From positions 61,818 through 125,817 of the forward strand of contig DEAA01000052.1 of NCBI GenBank assembly GCA_002346545.1: a DNA stretch of 64,000 nucleotides, given 5' to 3'. Of this stretch, positions 1 through 8,958 are shown piece by piece; the stretch's first letter is position 1, and every line of letters begins with the position of its first letter. The notes under the pieces were generated by a model. It did not search any database. It saw nothing but the letters and a program-made list of their open reading frames with translations, and was not told the DNA's origin. This stretch comes from Acidobacteria bacterium UBA2994 (lineage in GTDB: Bacteria; Acidobacteriota; Vicinamibacteria; Vicinamibacterales; UBA8438). The translations under genes were made by a program, and so were the position numbers.

Positions 1-911
1 ATCGAATAGTTCCCTTCGTGGCACGCGTACTCGAACATCGGCTGCTCGTTCTTCACCATCGGGATATTGGCGGTCCACGGCGCCGCCCACGTGTCCGGGT
101 CCGTCACGGTGAATTCGTATTCAAGCGTCCCGTCGTCCACTCGGCGGAAACGCTCAACGAGGGTCATCTTGTCCGTCGTTACCCGCCACCCCCGGGCCGA
201 GTCGAAATTCTTCGTTTCGACGACCAGGGTGTCGCCTTCCCAGTGACCACGCGAATCGCCGGACCACTGCTGCACACTGCCAGCGAGTGGCGGCTGCGCC
301 TGGATCGGAATGACCCGCACCGTGTGCACCATCTCGGTCAAGAGGACCACGTGCTCCTCGGTCTGGAAGATCTGCACGTTCTGGTTATAAGCGGCCGGAG
401 TGATTGGAGGACCCGCGTTAAAGCCCAGGAGGCATCGATCGGCCGGACTCAAGTCAGTATAGCTTTCCGGGAACTCGACGACGAACGACCCCGGACTGTT
501 CCGCCGACGCTCCTGGGCAGACGCCGTCCCCTCCGGCAGGCGACCGTTCGGAGGGTCGATAATGAGCGATGTTCGCTCAATCACTCGAGTTCCGTTATCC
601 ATCCAGAAGTTGTTGTAACCGCCAACGTTGCCGCCGGCCTCAGTGCGACGCGCCTCGCGCTCCCACACTTCCAGGTTGCGATCGATCGCCGCCTGCTCGC
701 GTTCTGCCACTTCCTCGGCAGTGAGAATGGCCTTCTCGCCGAGGTCTTCTGGGCGCTGTAGCGGGGTGAGCGTGCGGAAGTCCCAGACCCCCTGGAGATC
801 AGGGGCGCCCCACGAAGTGCTGGGCGGCTCTTGCGCCACGGCCACTCCGGACACACCAAGCAGAGCCGCCAGCGAAAGACCTAACGTGCTGGTTATCAAC
901 AGTCTTGTCAT
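1..911 (-). CDS. secreted CHEGNY-family protein (copy A), 3' end cut by window edge
   Basis: About 303 codons are visible; the C-terminus lies beyond the left edge. The ATG at 909-911 follows a GAGGAG ribosome site and opens a Sec signal peptide ending near AVAQE. The mature part shows the features shared by six proteins here: a start like APDLQGVWDFRTLTPLQRP, a YNNFW motif, RTSLIIDPPNGRLP, a cysteine in RCLLGFN, GDSRGHWEGDTLVVE, and FEYACHEGNYS at the edge. I know no biochemical function for this family; it is usually called hypothetical in Acidobacteriota. It is probably the last visible gene of the minus-strand operon starting at 5932, 69 bases after the cupin gene. Function is not inferred. 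Confidence 0.85.
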   Translation of the reverse strand, partial: MTRLLITSTLGLSLAALLGVSGVAVAQEPPSTSWGAPDLQGVWDFRTLTPLQRPEDLGEKAILTAEEVAEREQAAIDRNLEVWEREARRTEAGGNVGGYNNFWMDNGTRVIERTSLIIDPPNGRLPEGTASAQERRRNSPGSFVVEFPESYTDLSPADRCLLGFNAGPPITPAAYNQNVQIFQTEEHVVLLTEMVHTVRVIPIQAQPPLAGSVQQWSGDSRGHWEGDTLVVETKNFDSARGWRVTTDKMTLVERFRRVDDGTLEYEFTVTDPDTWAAPWTANIPMVKNEQPMFEYACHEGNYS

Positions 912-980
912 CTTCTTGATCTCCTCGGTTAACCTGGCTTTCTAAGTATTCGGTTCAGGATAGCAGGCCCGTGCACCGTG

Positions 981-1691
981 CTACTGCTTAAAGTTCACCC
1001 AGAGCCATTCAAGCGGAGTGTCACCCGTGTTCCCGGACTCATGCCGCTCACTGAGATCGACCGCTGGCTGCCACGCCACCTGTCCGACGTACGACTGCGA
1101 GATCCGCTCGTTCTCGCCATAGCGGACAGTCGACTCGCCCTCACTCAACATGATGTAGAGCTGGTTTCCGGAGTGTGAGTGAATCCCCTCCCACTCGCCA
1201 GGCAGCATCACGAATCTCTGCACCAACACGCGGTCATTCTCGAAGACATCCTCGCCCGAGATGTTCGGATAGTGATGGTGGTGATCCACGCCTGCTGGCG
1301 CGCTCGCCTGATCTCCCGGTTTTATATTGACCCAGAGCCACTCGACCGGCGTGTCTCCCGTGGCCCCGGATTCGTGCCGTTCACTCAAGGAGACAGCACG
1401 CTGCCAGAACGCAGAGCCTAGCCGACCGAGCGAGACCGCCTAATCATTACCATACCGAACCGTCGACTCGCCCTCGGACAGCCCGAAACCCAACTGCTGG
1501 CCCGAGTGCGTGTGAATCCCTTCCCACTCGCCTGGTTGCAGCACGAACCGCTGCACGAGCACGCGCTCATTCTCGAAGACCACCTCGCCCGTAATGTTCG
1601 GATAGTGCTGCGCGTGTGGATTCTGCTCCTGTGCCGAGACGGACCCGGAGTAAAGCAGCAGGCCCCCAAGGAGCAGCGGAGCCACTCTCAT
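981..1691 (-). pseudogene. two-cupin exported protein interrupted by an in-frame TAG
   Basis: One reading frame of 237 codons from ATG 1689-1691 to a stop at 981, broken only by TAG at 1440-1442. The first part has a Sec signal peptide (ends SVSAQ) and a cupin domain (YPNITGEVVFENERVLVQRF, PGEWEGIHTHSG). After the TAG the frame continues through the rest of cupin 1 and a full cupin 2 with nearly the same residues (PGEWEGIHSHSG, LSEGESTVRYGE, LSERHESG). The two repeats align without gaps, and the TAG falls where repeat 2 has Glu, so one G-to-T change (GAG to TAG) explains it. The start overlaps the upstream glucose dehydrogenase stop (ATGA). A TTG at 1386-1388 could restart cupin 2, but without a signal peptide. 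Recent nonsense mutation, readthrough or assembly error are all possible. Confidence 0.8.
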
Positions 1692-3055
1692 CGCGATCCC
1701 TCGTAGGTGAACTGAATGATCGCCCCTGGGTGTTCCAACGCCTGTGTCATCGTGCCGTCGGCGCCCGTCGTGCGGCCGGAGCTGTCGGTGGCCACGTAGA
1801 TCGTCCGTCCGTTCGGGTGCAGAGCCAGGTCGCGGTAGCGGTTTGTGGTGCGGAATAATTCGATCGGCTCACCCGCCGCAGTCGTACCATCTGACGAAAG
1901 CGACTGGCGATACATCCTTCCCTTGATCAGACCTGGCACCAGAAGCGAATCGGCCCACCCGGGAATACCCCCATCCCTAGCCGTGTAAATGGCCAAACTC
2001 GACGGCGCGATCGTCGCGCTACCCTGAGCGTCGAAGTCGTAGTTGCTCGGCACCGTGAACAGCGTCTGGAGCGGCGGCCGAAAGTTGGGATGGCTCCAGG
2101 AGGCCTCTGTTTCCTGCGGCACGGACGCGGGAACCTGACTCTGACTGAAGCTCAACGAGGCACAGGACGCTTGAGTGCCGGCAGACCAGTTGGCGTAGAC
2201 ATACATCTGGTCGTCCTGATAACCGGCAATCTGCGGCCAACCATAGTTTCCGCCGGCCTGGATCAAATTCAACTCGTCGTCAGTGCTCGGGCCATGTTCC
2301 GAGGCGTACAGCCGGCCGTCGTCGCCGAAGGCCAGGCCCTGCGGGTTCCGGTGGCCGTACGACAGCACGTGACTGCGCACCCCATCGAGCACCGGGTTGT
2401 CGCCCGGAATTGATCCGTCGAGGTTCAGTCTAAGAATCGTGCCCTCGTAGGTCGTCCAATCGCCAGCCTGTATCTGAGCCGCGGTCGGCAGTTCTTGCGC
2501 CAGGTTGGGGTTGCAGAAGTTGTGGAGCCAGTTACCCCCCTGGTCTCCGATGCTCAGATAGAGTTTCTCGTCCGGACCGATTGCCAACCGCCCCCCGAGA
2601 TGATCGTCGTGAGCCGGCAGGCCCGTGATGACGTCGAGAGGATCATCGAGCTGCCCGGCGCTCGGGTCGTACGAGTAGCGGCGGACCTTGAGTCGCACGT
2701 CCGTAACATCCTGATAGGTGAACGCCACGTAGACATACGCCTCACCCGACCCCTCCATCAGCCTCGGGTGCAGGGCCAACCCTAGCAGACCATCCTGCGC
2801 CACGCTTTGGAACACACCAGGAACTGTCGCCGCCACCTGCCGGCTGCCATCGATGGGATTCACCCGCGTGACCCGAAAGGCGGTTCGCTCGGTCACCCAC
2901 AGATGGTCGTCAGGTCCCCACGTGACCTCCCAGGGGTGTTCGAGCCCCATCGCGAGTGCGCTCAGCGTGAAGTCGTCCTGCGCCCGCGCCTGGGACGAGA
3001 GCAGCAGGAACCAGACCATCGTCAAGAGACCTGCTGTCAACCGGTATCGTGGCAT
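1688..3055 (-). CDS. gdhB: soluble PQQ-dependent glucose/sugar dehydrogenase
   Basis: 455 residues, exported (signal peptide to SSQARAQ). The sequence tracks the soluble PQQ glucose dehydrogenase of Acinetobacter: HLGGRLAIGPDEKLY (catalytic His region), SIGDQGGN, ILRLNLDGSIPGDNP, GHRNPQGLAF, SEHGPSTDDELNLI and GGNYGWPQIAGYQDD. The family is a six-bladed propeller that oxidises aldoses to lactones in the periplasm using PQQ and calcium. The ATG at 3053-3055 is preferred because GAGGA lies six bases before it; an upstream ATG at 3068-3070 lacks a ribosome site. It sits 19 bases after the CHEGNY-lipocalin gene and overlaps the cupin gene by four bases, so it is cotranscribed. Substrate is not certain; the symbol indicates family similarity. 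Confidence 0.88.
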   Translation of the reverse strand: MPRYRLTAGLLTMVWFLLLSSQARAQDDFTLSALAMGLEHPWEVTWGPDDHLWVTERTAFRVTRVNPIDGSRQVAATVPGVFQSVAQDGLLGLALHPRLMEGSGEAYVYVAFTYQDVTDVRLKVRRYSYDPSAGQLDDPLDVITGLPAHDDHLGGRLAIGPDEKLYLSIGDQGGNWLHNFCNPNLAQELPTAAQIQAGDWTTYEGTILRLNLDGSIPGDNPVLDGVRSHVLSYGHRNPQGLAFGDDGRLYASEHGPSTDDELNLIQAGGNYGWPQIAGYQDDQMYVYANWSAGTQASCASLSFSQSQVPASVPQETEASWSHPNFRPPLQTLFTVPSNYDFDAQGSATIAPSSLAIYTARDGGIPGWADSLLVPGLIKGRMYRQSLSSDGTTAAGEPIELFRTTNRYRDLALHPNGRTIYVATDSSGRTTGADGTMTQALEHPGAIIQFTYEGSR

Positions 3056-3074
3056 CGTGTTCCTCAGCATGCGG

Positions 3075-4352
3075 CTAGCGGTGACGCTGCCAGGTGGAGC
3101 GGCTCTCAACGCCGTCGTCACCTGTCAGGGACAGGACCAACGTATTGCCATCTCCAGCCAGCTCATACGAGTAGCTCAGCGTCCTGTCACGCAGGTCAGC
3201 GGGAGAGCCCCCTTCAACGGTGTGCTCGACCACCTTCCGGGTGACGTTCACGAAGTACTCACCGTAGTAGGCGAGATACCCACTGCCTGACAACTGGACC
3301 GACATCCGCCCGCTGGCGTCGTAGGAGAGCATTCCGTCCGTGAAGACCGGGCCGTCTTCAGCTCCGCCCCCGATAAGCTCGAAGGTAGAGAGCCCGAACG
3401 CGCCGATGAATCGCTGGATCTGTTCGGTGGCCCGCGCCCCGTTCAGCAGCAGCGTCATACTGCGGTTGCCTTCGTGGCAGGCGAACTCATAGATCGCCTC
3501 CTCCGTGTTGGTCAGCGGGTAATCCGCGGTCCACGGCTCCATGAACGAGTCCGGATCGTAGACGGTGTATTCCTGGTGCATCGTGTCCCGGTCTATCCGA
3601 GTCAACCGCTGCACCAGCCGCATACCCACCCCAGAACCGGCGAAGGTCCAGCGCGGGTCGAAGTTCGTCGATTCGATCACCAGGGTGTCCCCGTCCCAGA
3701 ATCCACGCGACGTGCCCGACCATTGCGGGATCCTGCTCGACACGACTGGACGATCGTCTATCGGAACGGTAACCGTCGTATTGATGAACTCGTAGTGGAT
3801 GACGACGTGATCCGGCGTCTGGAAAATTCGCGCCGGAAACGCACTCCCCCGGAGCGGCAGCGCACCACCCATCATGCACCGCTCGTCCAGCGCGCGACTC
3901 TCAGGTCCCTCCGGAATACCGCTCATGCGCCGACCGGGCATCCCCACCCGATAGCGGCCCTCTTCAGTCCGCGGGATCCGACCGTTCTCAGGCAAGACCA
4001 CCAGCGACGTGCGTCCGTCGAGGAGCGGATGGTCATAGATCGATTGGTCGACCCCGCCATCGCCCAGTTCGAAGTCGGCGCTCAGGGCTCGAGCCAGCCC
4101 CGCGCGGATGCCACTCCGCCGCCTGGCCAGAAACTCCGCCTCTTCTTCGGCAGTCAGGCGCTCGCGGCCCTCGAACTCCGCTGGCCGCTCCAGGGGCGTC
4201 ATCGTCGGTAGCGACCAGGTTCCCTCAAGGTTCGGAACGCCCCACGGCGTGCGCGGAGGACGAGCGTCGCCATCGGGCTGCGCCGCGCCCAGTCCAGGAA
4301 CACTCAGGATCGCGCCGGCGAATGTAAGGACACACAGCAAATGCTGAGTCAT
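3075..4352 (-). CDS. CHEGNY-family protein fused to a lipocalin-like domain (copy B)
   Basis: 425 residues, the longest family member here. Signal peptide ends near LGAAQ. Residues about 30-310 are the CHEGNY region (VPNLEGTWSLPTMTPLERP, GTSRGFWDGDTLVIE, FACHEGNRS; the Tyr after GN is Arg here). The C-terminal ~110 residues (LSYDASGRMSVQLSGSG, YLAYYGEYFVN, a run ending STWQR) look like the bacterial Lipocalin_5 type domain, an up-and-down barrel with an unknown ligand. No other copy in the window has this extension. The ATG lies two bases after the esterase stop (TGACTATG), implying translational coupling. Function unknown; the fusion suggests binding of a small hydrophobic molecule, which is inference. 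Confidence 0.8.
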   Translation of the reverse strand: MTQHLLCVLTFAGAILSVPGLGAAQPDGDARPPRTPWGVPNLEGTWSLPTMTPLERPAEFEGRERLTAEEEAEFLARRRSGIRAGLARALSADFELGDGGVDQSIYDHPLLDGRTSLVVLPENGRIPRTEEGRYRVGMPGRRMSGIPEGPESRALDERCMMGGALPLRGSAFPARIFQTPDHVVIHYEFINTTVTVPIDDRPVVSSRIPQWSGTSRGFWDGDTLVIESTNFDPRWTFAGSGVGMRLVQRLTRIDRDTMHQEYTVYDPDSFMEPWTADYPLTNTEEAIYEFACHEGNRSMTLLLNGARATEQIQRFIGAFGLSTFELIGGGAEDGPVFTDGMLSYDASGRMSVQLSGSGYLAYYGEYFVNVTRKVVEHTVEGGSPADLRDRTLSYSYELAGDGNTLVLSLTGDDGVESRSTWQRHR

Positions 4353-4354
4353 AG

Positions 4355-5932
4355 TCAGAGCCCAAGTATCGGCTGCATGATCCGTCGCTGCCCAGCGATG
4401 GGGTCGTTGACGACCCGGCTCTGGTTATCCCAGACCATGGTCGCCCGGTCTGCCACGTCGTAGGGACGCCACTCTGGGAGCTTGCCCACATCGGGACTCC
4501 CCGTGCGGGCGAAACCGATAACGGAGTCACTGATTTTATCGGCCAGGGTGATGGCCGTCTCGCTACCCCGGGTGAGGGGATGCGTCCGGACGTTGTCGAA
4601 GATGAACGGAATATCGAGTGTGTGTGGGCTCAGCATGCCGCGCCCTGTCTCAGCCGTTTCCCAGGTGAGGTAGTACAGGAAGGTTTGCGGGTTCAACGCG
4701 GCGCGTCGCTCGGCGATGGTGATCGACGCCATGACATACCGGTAGTCGCTGAAGATGAGGAAGTAGACCTCCGAGGGCGATGCCCCGTGATTCTCGTCCT
4801 GGTAGACGTCGATGACCTCGCCCGCATGTTCGTCACCAACCAAGCTGGCCACCCGCCCACGCATCCCGGCCTCGTCGAGCGAGAACGCCGCCTCGTCACC
4901 GAAGTAGGTCATCTCGGTACGGTTCGCGCCGACGATGACCGGCACGTCTGGATTCACCGGCGACGCCTCAGGCCAGAACGGGTGATGCGGCACCACCTCC
5001 CCATCCATCGTTGGCGCGAAGGTCCCACCGCCAGCATCCCGCGCCCTGGCCGACACCGCGTGATACGCCGCCATTAGCCGATTGACCGGCACCTGCTGGA
5101 TGTTTCTGACCGCGGTTCGGCTCAGGCCCAGTTCCCCGAGCACGGAGATCGCCAACCCGGTGGCTGGCTCGCGCTCTGGTAATCGCAGTGTGGCGCCGCT
5201 CTCGATCAGCGCCGCGTGAAACAGCCCGTTCGCCGATGGCATCCCTAACAGCGTGGCCACCTTCCGCCCGCCGCCAGACTCGCCGAAGATCATCACCCGG
5301 TCGGGGTCGCCGCCAAACTCCTCGATGTTGTCGCGGACCCAGCGCAGGGCATGCACGATGTCCTGCATACCGACGGTACCGGAGGTGGCGAAGGTGGGTT
5401 CGAGGTCGCCGAAGTGCGTGAACCCCAGGGCATTGAGCCGATGGTTGATCGTGACGACGACCACATCGCCCCGAAGCGCAAGATTCGTCCCGTCGTAGCG
5501 CGGCGACGAACCGGACAGCGTGCGAAAGCCGCCACCGTGACACCAAAACATTACCGGTCGGCGACCGCCGTCAGACACACCTCGCGTCCACACGTTGAGC
5601 ACGAGGCAGTCCTCGCTCTCATGCCCATCCTGCTGCCGGCCCGACACTGGGTCGCTCTGTGGAGCGGCCGGACCGTAGTCGACTGTCTCCTTTATACCGG
5701 ACCACGGCGCTGGGTCCTTCGGCGGCATAAACCGGTTAGCGCCACCAGTGTCGGCACCGTAGGGCACGCCCTTGAAGACGTTCACGCCCCCTGCCCGCCC
5801 GCCCCGCACAACACCGAACCTGGTGCGCGCCTCTACGTCCGTTGACTGCGCCTCGAGCAGGTATTCCGGCAGCAGAAGCCCGCCAACCGCAGCCAGTCGA
5901 AAGAACTCTCGACGCGGCACATTGATGGTCAT
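4355..5932 (-). CDS. type-B carboxylesterase, Tat-exported
   Basis: 525 residues with a twin-arginine start (PRREFFRLAAVGGLLL). It belongs to the carboxylesterase/para-nitrobenzyl esterase family: FKGVPYG, EDCLVLNVWT, the oxyanion loop CHGGGF, the GFTHFGDL segment, and the nucleophile elbow GESGGG in place of the usual GESAGG. A His in the SPHTLDIPFIFDN segment and an acidic residue in ANRTEMTYF fit the rest of the triad. It should hydrolyse esters outside the cytoplasm. It is the first gene of the minus-strand operon that also carries glucose dehydrogenase and cupin genes. The ribosome site (GAAGAG) is weak. Confidence 0.88.
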   Translation of the reverse strand: MTINVPRREFFRLAAVGGLLLPEYLLEAQSTDVEARTRFGVVRGGRAGGVNVFKGVPYGADTGGANRFMPPKDPAPWSGIKETVDYGPAAPQSDPVSGRQQDGHESEDCLVLNVWTRGVSDGGRRPVMFWCHGGGFRTLSGSSPRYDGTNLALRGDVVVVTINHRLNALGFTHFGDLEPTFATSGTVGMQDIVHALRWVRDNIEEFGGDPDRVMIFGESGGGRKVATLLGMPSANGLFHAALIESGATLRLPEREPATGLAISVLGELGLSRTAVRNIQQVPVNRLMAAYHAVSARARDAGGGTFAPTMDGEVVPHHPFWPEASPVNPDVPVIVGANRTEMTYFGDEAAFSLDEAGMRGRVASLVGDEHAGEVIDVYQDENHGASPSEVYFLIFSDYRYVMASITIAERRAALNPQTFLYYLTWETAETGRGMLSPHTLDIPFIFDNVRTHPLTRGSETAITLADKISDSVIGFARTGSPDVGKLPEWRPYDVADRATMVWDNQSRVVNDPIAGQRRIMQPILGL

Positions 5933-6144
5933 AACTCTTCAGTTCCGGCAAGGTCCTCCGGCGCTCGAGCAGTTTCGAATCCCCGCCCAATCCTCCAGAT
6001 TCTCGCCCAAAACGTCCGCCTCCCGCTACGGCAACCGGCGGCCCCCTCGCGCCGTTCGGAAGAAAGACCATTTCACGCGGTCTCTGCAAACTTCAGAGAA
6101 ACTTAAGTGGAAACAAAGTCGACATTCAGCAATGTTGTCGACGC

Positions 6145-6934
6145 AAGACTAACCTGCCTTTCTTCCGAGAAATCCTTTTCTGGCACTACCTCACTGGCGC
6201 CATCTTCGGCGTCGCGACTCTGACATGGATTTTCAGTGGTCTTCTTTCAGTACAGCCGTTCGCATGGATGACTGCGACCGGGTTAAGCGTGTCGCCAAAC
6301 GCGCTCACCGCCGAGCCTCTAACTCTCGCGAATTACCCACCGCTTGACGCGGCGGCGCTGAATCGAGCAACCGACGACCAGATGATCAAGGAAATCGAGT
6401 TCCTGAGCATTGGTGACGCGGCGTTCTATGACGTCCGACTCGGGGGGCGCTCGCGACCCAGCCGCACAGCCCCCCCTCCTCCTCGACGCCCTCACCATGG
6501 TGCCACGCTCGGTCAACGTGAAGAAACTCGTCGAACGGTTACGAAATGGAGCTCTGACCGGAGCTGCTGTCGTCGATGTCCGCGTCCAGGAGGTCTACGA
6601 TTCGTACTACTACGGTCGCGGACAGGAACGGCCTCCACTCCCAATCGTTCGCGTACGTTTCGACGACCCGATGGAGACGTGGGCGTATGTCGACCCGGCA
6701 ACCGAAAAGGTCGCCCGCACGGTGCATCGCTACGAGCGACTGGAACGATGGCTCTTCAACGGCCTACACAGCCTCGATTTCCGGTTCTGGTATGAGCGCC
6801 GACCACTGTGGGACGTTGGGATGCTCTTACTCATGGCGGGCGGTCTGGCCTCGAGCGGTCTCGGTCTCTGGATAGGCGCGGGCAGAGTCCGGCGCGCCGT
6901 GGGACGCTGGCGGCGAACTGGCCAGACCCCCTAG
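6145..6934 (+). pseudogene. PepSY-type membrane protein remnant, 5' truncated and frameshifted
   Basis: Frame 1 reads FFREILFWHYLTGAIFGV and TLTWIFSGLLSVQPFAW, then IKEIEFLSIGDAAFYDVRLG, typical of the middle of PepSY-associated TM proteins (periplasmic/membrane proteins often linked to iron-siderophore uptake). The match then jumps to frame 2: LLLDALTMVPRSVN, VRVRFDDPMETWAYVDPATEK, WLFNGLHSLDFRFWYERRPLWD and a final membrane helix. The switch fits loss of one G in the G run at 6442-6447. No in-frame ATG precedes the first membrane helix, and the usual N-terminal half is absent. So both truncation and frameshift are seen; ATG 6268 or a TTG at 6410 could at most give fragments. Confidence 0.75.
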
Positions 6935-6947
6935 TAACCCACGGAAC

Positions 6948-7895
6948 TCAATAGATCGCAGCCGGCGCCACCGTCGAACCTGTCGCTCCCTCGAGCTTCA
7001 GCGGTTGCAGCACGAACGCAAACTCGTAAACCTCACGCGAGACTAGGTCTTCGAGGTTCATCCGTTCCAGCAGATGGATCCCATTGACCACCAGCATGAT
7101 CTGATGGATCGGCAGCGAGACCTCGGGGTCGGGATTCGGCTGAATTTCGACCGGCTGGTTGTCACCGCCCACCAACATCGGATCCTGTGAGACGAGCCAC
7201 TCCGCCGCAGCCACGCCGATACCCGGGGCGGGACCGAGGAAGCGCTCGACATCTCTGGTCCAGTATCGACCCCACCCCGTGTTGATGATGACGGCGTCAC
7301 CTTGTTCGAGCGTCAGGCTCGCGTCGGCTAGCGCCTGCTGCAGATCCTCGGTGGTGATTTCGTAGTCCGCCGGCAGGGTCTCCACGCCCTTCAGCTTGGC
7401 GATATCGAGCAGGACGCCACGCGTCATCAGCATGCCGACGTTCTCGATACCGAGCCGGCTGAAACCGTCCCTCGTGATGGTCTCGCTAACGCTGAAACAG
7501 TTATAGAGCGAGTCGCCGATGGTCTGGTGCGTGAATCCGTCTAACTGAGTGCCGACCTGCCCGAGTTCCAGCGACACGATCTCCTCGTTCGAACCGCGCT
7601 GATTGCCCTGCAGGTTCATGAAGGTCGGCTTCATGAAGAGGTCGTAATGCCGGTTGCCCAGCGGCATCGACTCGCGCAGCACGTGGCCGAGTTCGACCAC
7701 CTCACCCTCCTGAATCAGCTGCGCCGCCCGTAGCACACTGGCCGTCCCCATGTGATTCGCCGATCCGCGTTCGTCTCCCGCGCCCCACTTCGACGGGCAG
7801 CGTTCTGATTCGGCCGGCGGGCTCCACGATTGGGCTTCGGCACTGGCCGCCACGCCCAACACGAATAGCAGCGCCACAACAGCGTCTCGATACAT
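6948..7895 (-). CDS. exported cyclase-family (kynurenine formamidase-like) hydrolase
   Basis: 315 residues, signal peptide ending ASAEAQ. Family signs are WGAGDERGSANHMG, the GTQLDGFTH segment (counterpart of the metal-binding HxGTHxDxxxH motif, with Gln in place of the second His), RGVLLDIAKLKG, EQGDAVIINTGWGRYW, and LVGGDNQPVE. The family includes metal-dependent formamidases and cyclic imide or lactone hydrolases. The substrate cannot be told. It follows CHEGNY copy C by 20 bases on the same strand, so the two form an operon. A GGGGAG ribosome site lies nine bases before the ATG. Confidence 0.87.
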   Translation of the reverse strand: MYRDAVVALLFVLGVAASAEAQSWSPPAESERCPSKWGAGDERGSANHMGTASVLRAAQLIQEGEVVELGHVLRESMPLGNRHYDLFMKPTFMNLQGNQRGSNEEIVSLELGQVGTQLDGFTHQTIGDSLYNCFSVSETITRDGFSRLGIENVGMLMTRGVLLDIAKLKGVETLPADYEITTEDLQQALADASLTLEQGDAVIINTGWGRYWTRDVERFLGPAPGIGVAAAEWLVSQDPMLVGGDNQPVEIQPNPDPEVSLPIHQIMLVVNGIHLLERMNLEDLVSREVYEFAFVLQPLKLEGATGSTVAPAAIY

Positions 7896-7915
7896 CCTTC
7901 TCGTCTCCCCGCGAC

Positions 7916-8848
7916 CTAGCGACCGCCGGCCTCGCGCACCCGTTCACCAGCCATGATGTTGGTCAACGCGTAGTTCCCTTCGTGGCAAGCGTATTCGTAG
8001 ATGATGTAGTCGTCGAGCCTGGCCATCGGACGGTCGACGGTCCAGGGCTGCGTGTAGATCTCGTTGTCCTCGATCGTGAAGGTGTAGTCGATGGTGTCGG
8101 GACCGATGCGGGTGAACCGCTCCACGGCTCGTGTGTTCGGCGTCGAGAGAAACCGCAGTTCGGTCTTGTCGCTGTAGTTTCGGGTCTCGACCACCAGCGT
8201 ATCTCCATCCCAGTAGGCCCGCGAGTCGCCGTTCCATTGCCCGATTGAGGCGTCGAGCCGGGGCTTGTCGCCCAGCGGGATCATGCGCACGTCGTGGATG
8301 TTCTCCACCTGAATGGCCACCACGTCTGGCGTCTGGAGAATGTGGTACGAGTTGTTGTAGTTCGTCCCCACCGGAGGCACGCCGTGATAGGTCAGGCACC
8401 GGTCCCAGTTGGTGCGATCGGTGAACGAATCGGCTGGATGCTCCCGCCGATGCTGCCGTAGCCCTTTCAGCCGTGCTCGCCCGGTCTCGTTGAGTGGCAG
8501 GCGACCACTGGGTGGGTCGACGATTTGGGACGTGCGGTTGTCCGGCAGAATCCACCCGCCGTCCCACCACAGCGCGTTGTAGCCGCCCGGATCCACGCCC
8601 GGCCGGTCGGGCCGGTCGGTCTTCCGAAGCTCCGTGTAGGCCGCCGCTTCCTCTGGGGTGTAGCGGGCGCGCCCCTCGAACTCCTCGGGCCGCTCGAACG
8701 GGGTCAGTGTGGCGTAGGACCAGACACCCTGCAGGTCCGGATCGCCCCAAGACGTGCGCGCGTCGAAACCGGACTGCGCAGAGGCGGGCAGTACTCCACA
8801 CCCGAGCGCTAGGAGCGCCAGCGCAACGTCTGCAATCGGTCGGCTCAT
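7916..8848 (-). CDS. secreted CHEGNY-family protein (copy C)
   Basis: 310 residues; signal peptide ends VLPASAQ. Contains DPDLQGVWSYATLTPFERP, RTSQIVDPPSGRLP, DRCLTYHGVPP (one Cys), GDSRAYWDGDTLVVETRNY and YEYACHEGNYAL near the C-terminus. It starts at ATG 8846-8848 after AAGGAG and is the first gene of a two-gene operon with the cyclase. A TATACT box lies just upstream. Family function is unknown to me; the repeated placing next to hydrolases and quinoproteins suggests a role with the same exported pathway (inference). Confidence 0.85.
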   Translation of the reverse strand: MSRPIADVALALLALGCGVLPASAQSGFDARTSWGDPDLQGVWSYATLTPFERPEEFEGRARYTPEEAAAYTELRKTDRPDRPGVDPGGYNALWWDGGWILPDNRTSQIVDPPSGRLPLNETGRARLKGLRQHRREHPADSFTDRTNWDRCLTYHGVPPVGTNYNNSYHILQTPDVVAIQVENIHDVRMIPLGDKPRLDASIGQWNGDSRAYWDGDTLVVETRNYSDKTELRFLSTPNTRAVERFTRIGPDTIDYTFTIEDNEIYTQPWTVDRPMARLDDYIIYEYACHEGNYALTNIMAGERVREAGGR

Positions 8849-8879
8849 CTCTGCAACTCCTTCGGTATGACTCGGGCAA

Positions 8880-8885
8880 AGTATA
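8880..8885 (-). promoter_or_regulatory. -10 box TATACT for the CHEGNY C/cyclase operon
   Basis: On the minus strand GGTATACTTTGCCC stands about 32 bases before the ATG at 8848. The 110-base gap 8849-8958 also serves the divergent plus-strand quinoprotein genes. No convincing -35 element was found. Confidence 0.45.
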
Positions 8886-8958
8886 CCGGTCGCACCAGGC
8901 GCGGACCGCCTTCAGCGCTGGACAGTTGGGCCCGAGACAGGCATCATCTCCTGCTGTA

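Noticed and set aside
581..859. Short open frames on both strands across real genes
   Set aside because: They are frame shadows produced by high GC content; none has similarity, signal peptide and ribosome site together.
1440..1442. Genetic-code change or general stop readthrough
   Set aside because: The three in-frame stops here are TAG, TAA and TGA, and all three codons also end other genes normally; only the TGA has recoding features.
8494..8958. N-terminal extension of the propeller protein
   Set aside because: The frame is open but overlaps CHEGNY copy C on the other strand, shows no family sequence, and a signal peptide begins at 8959.
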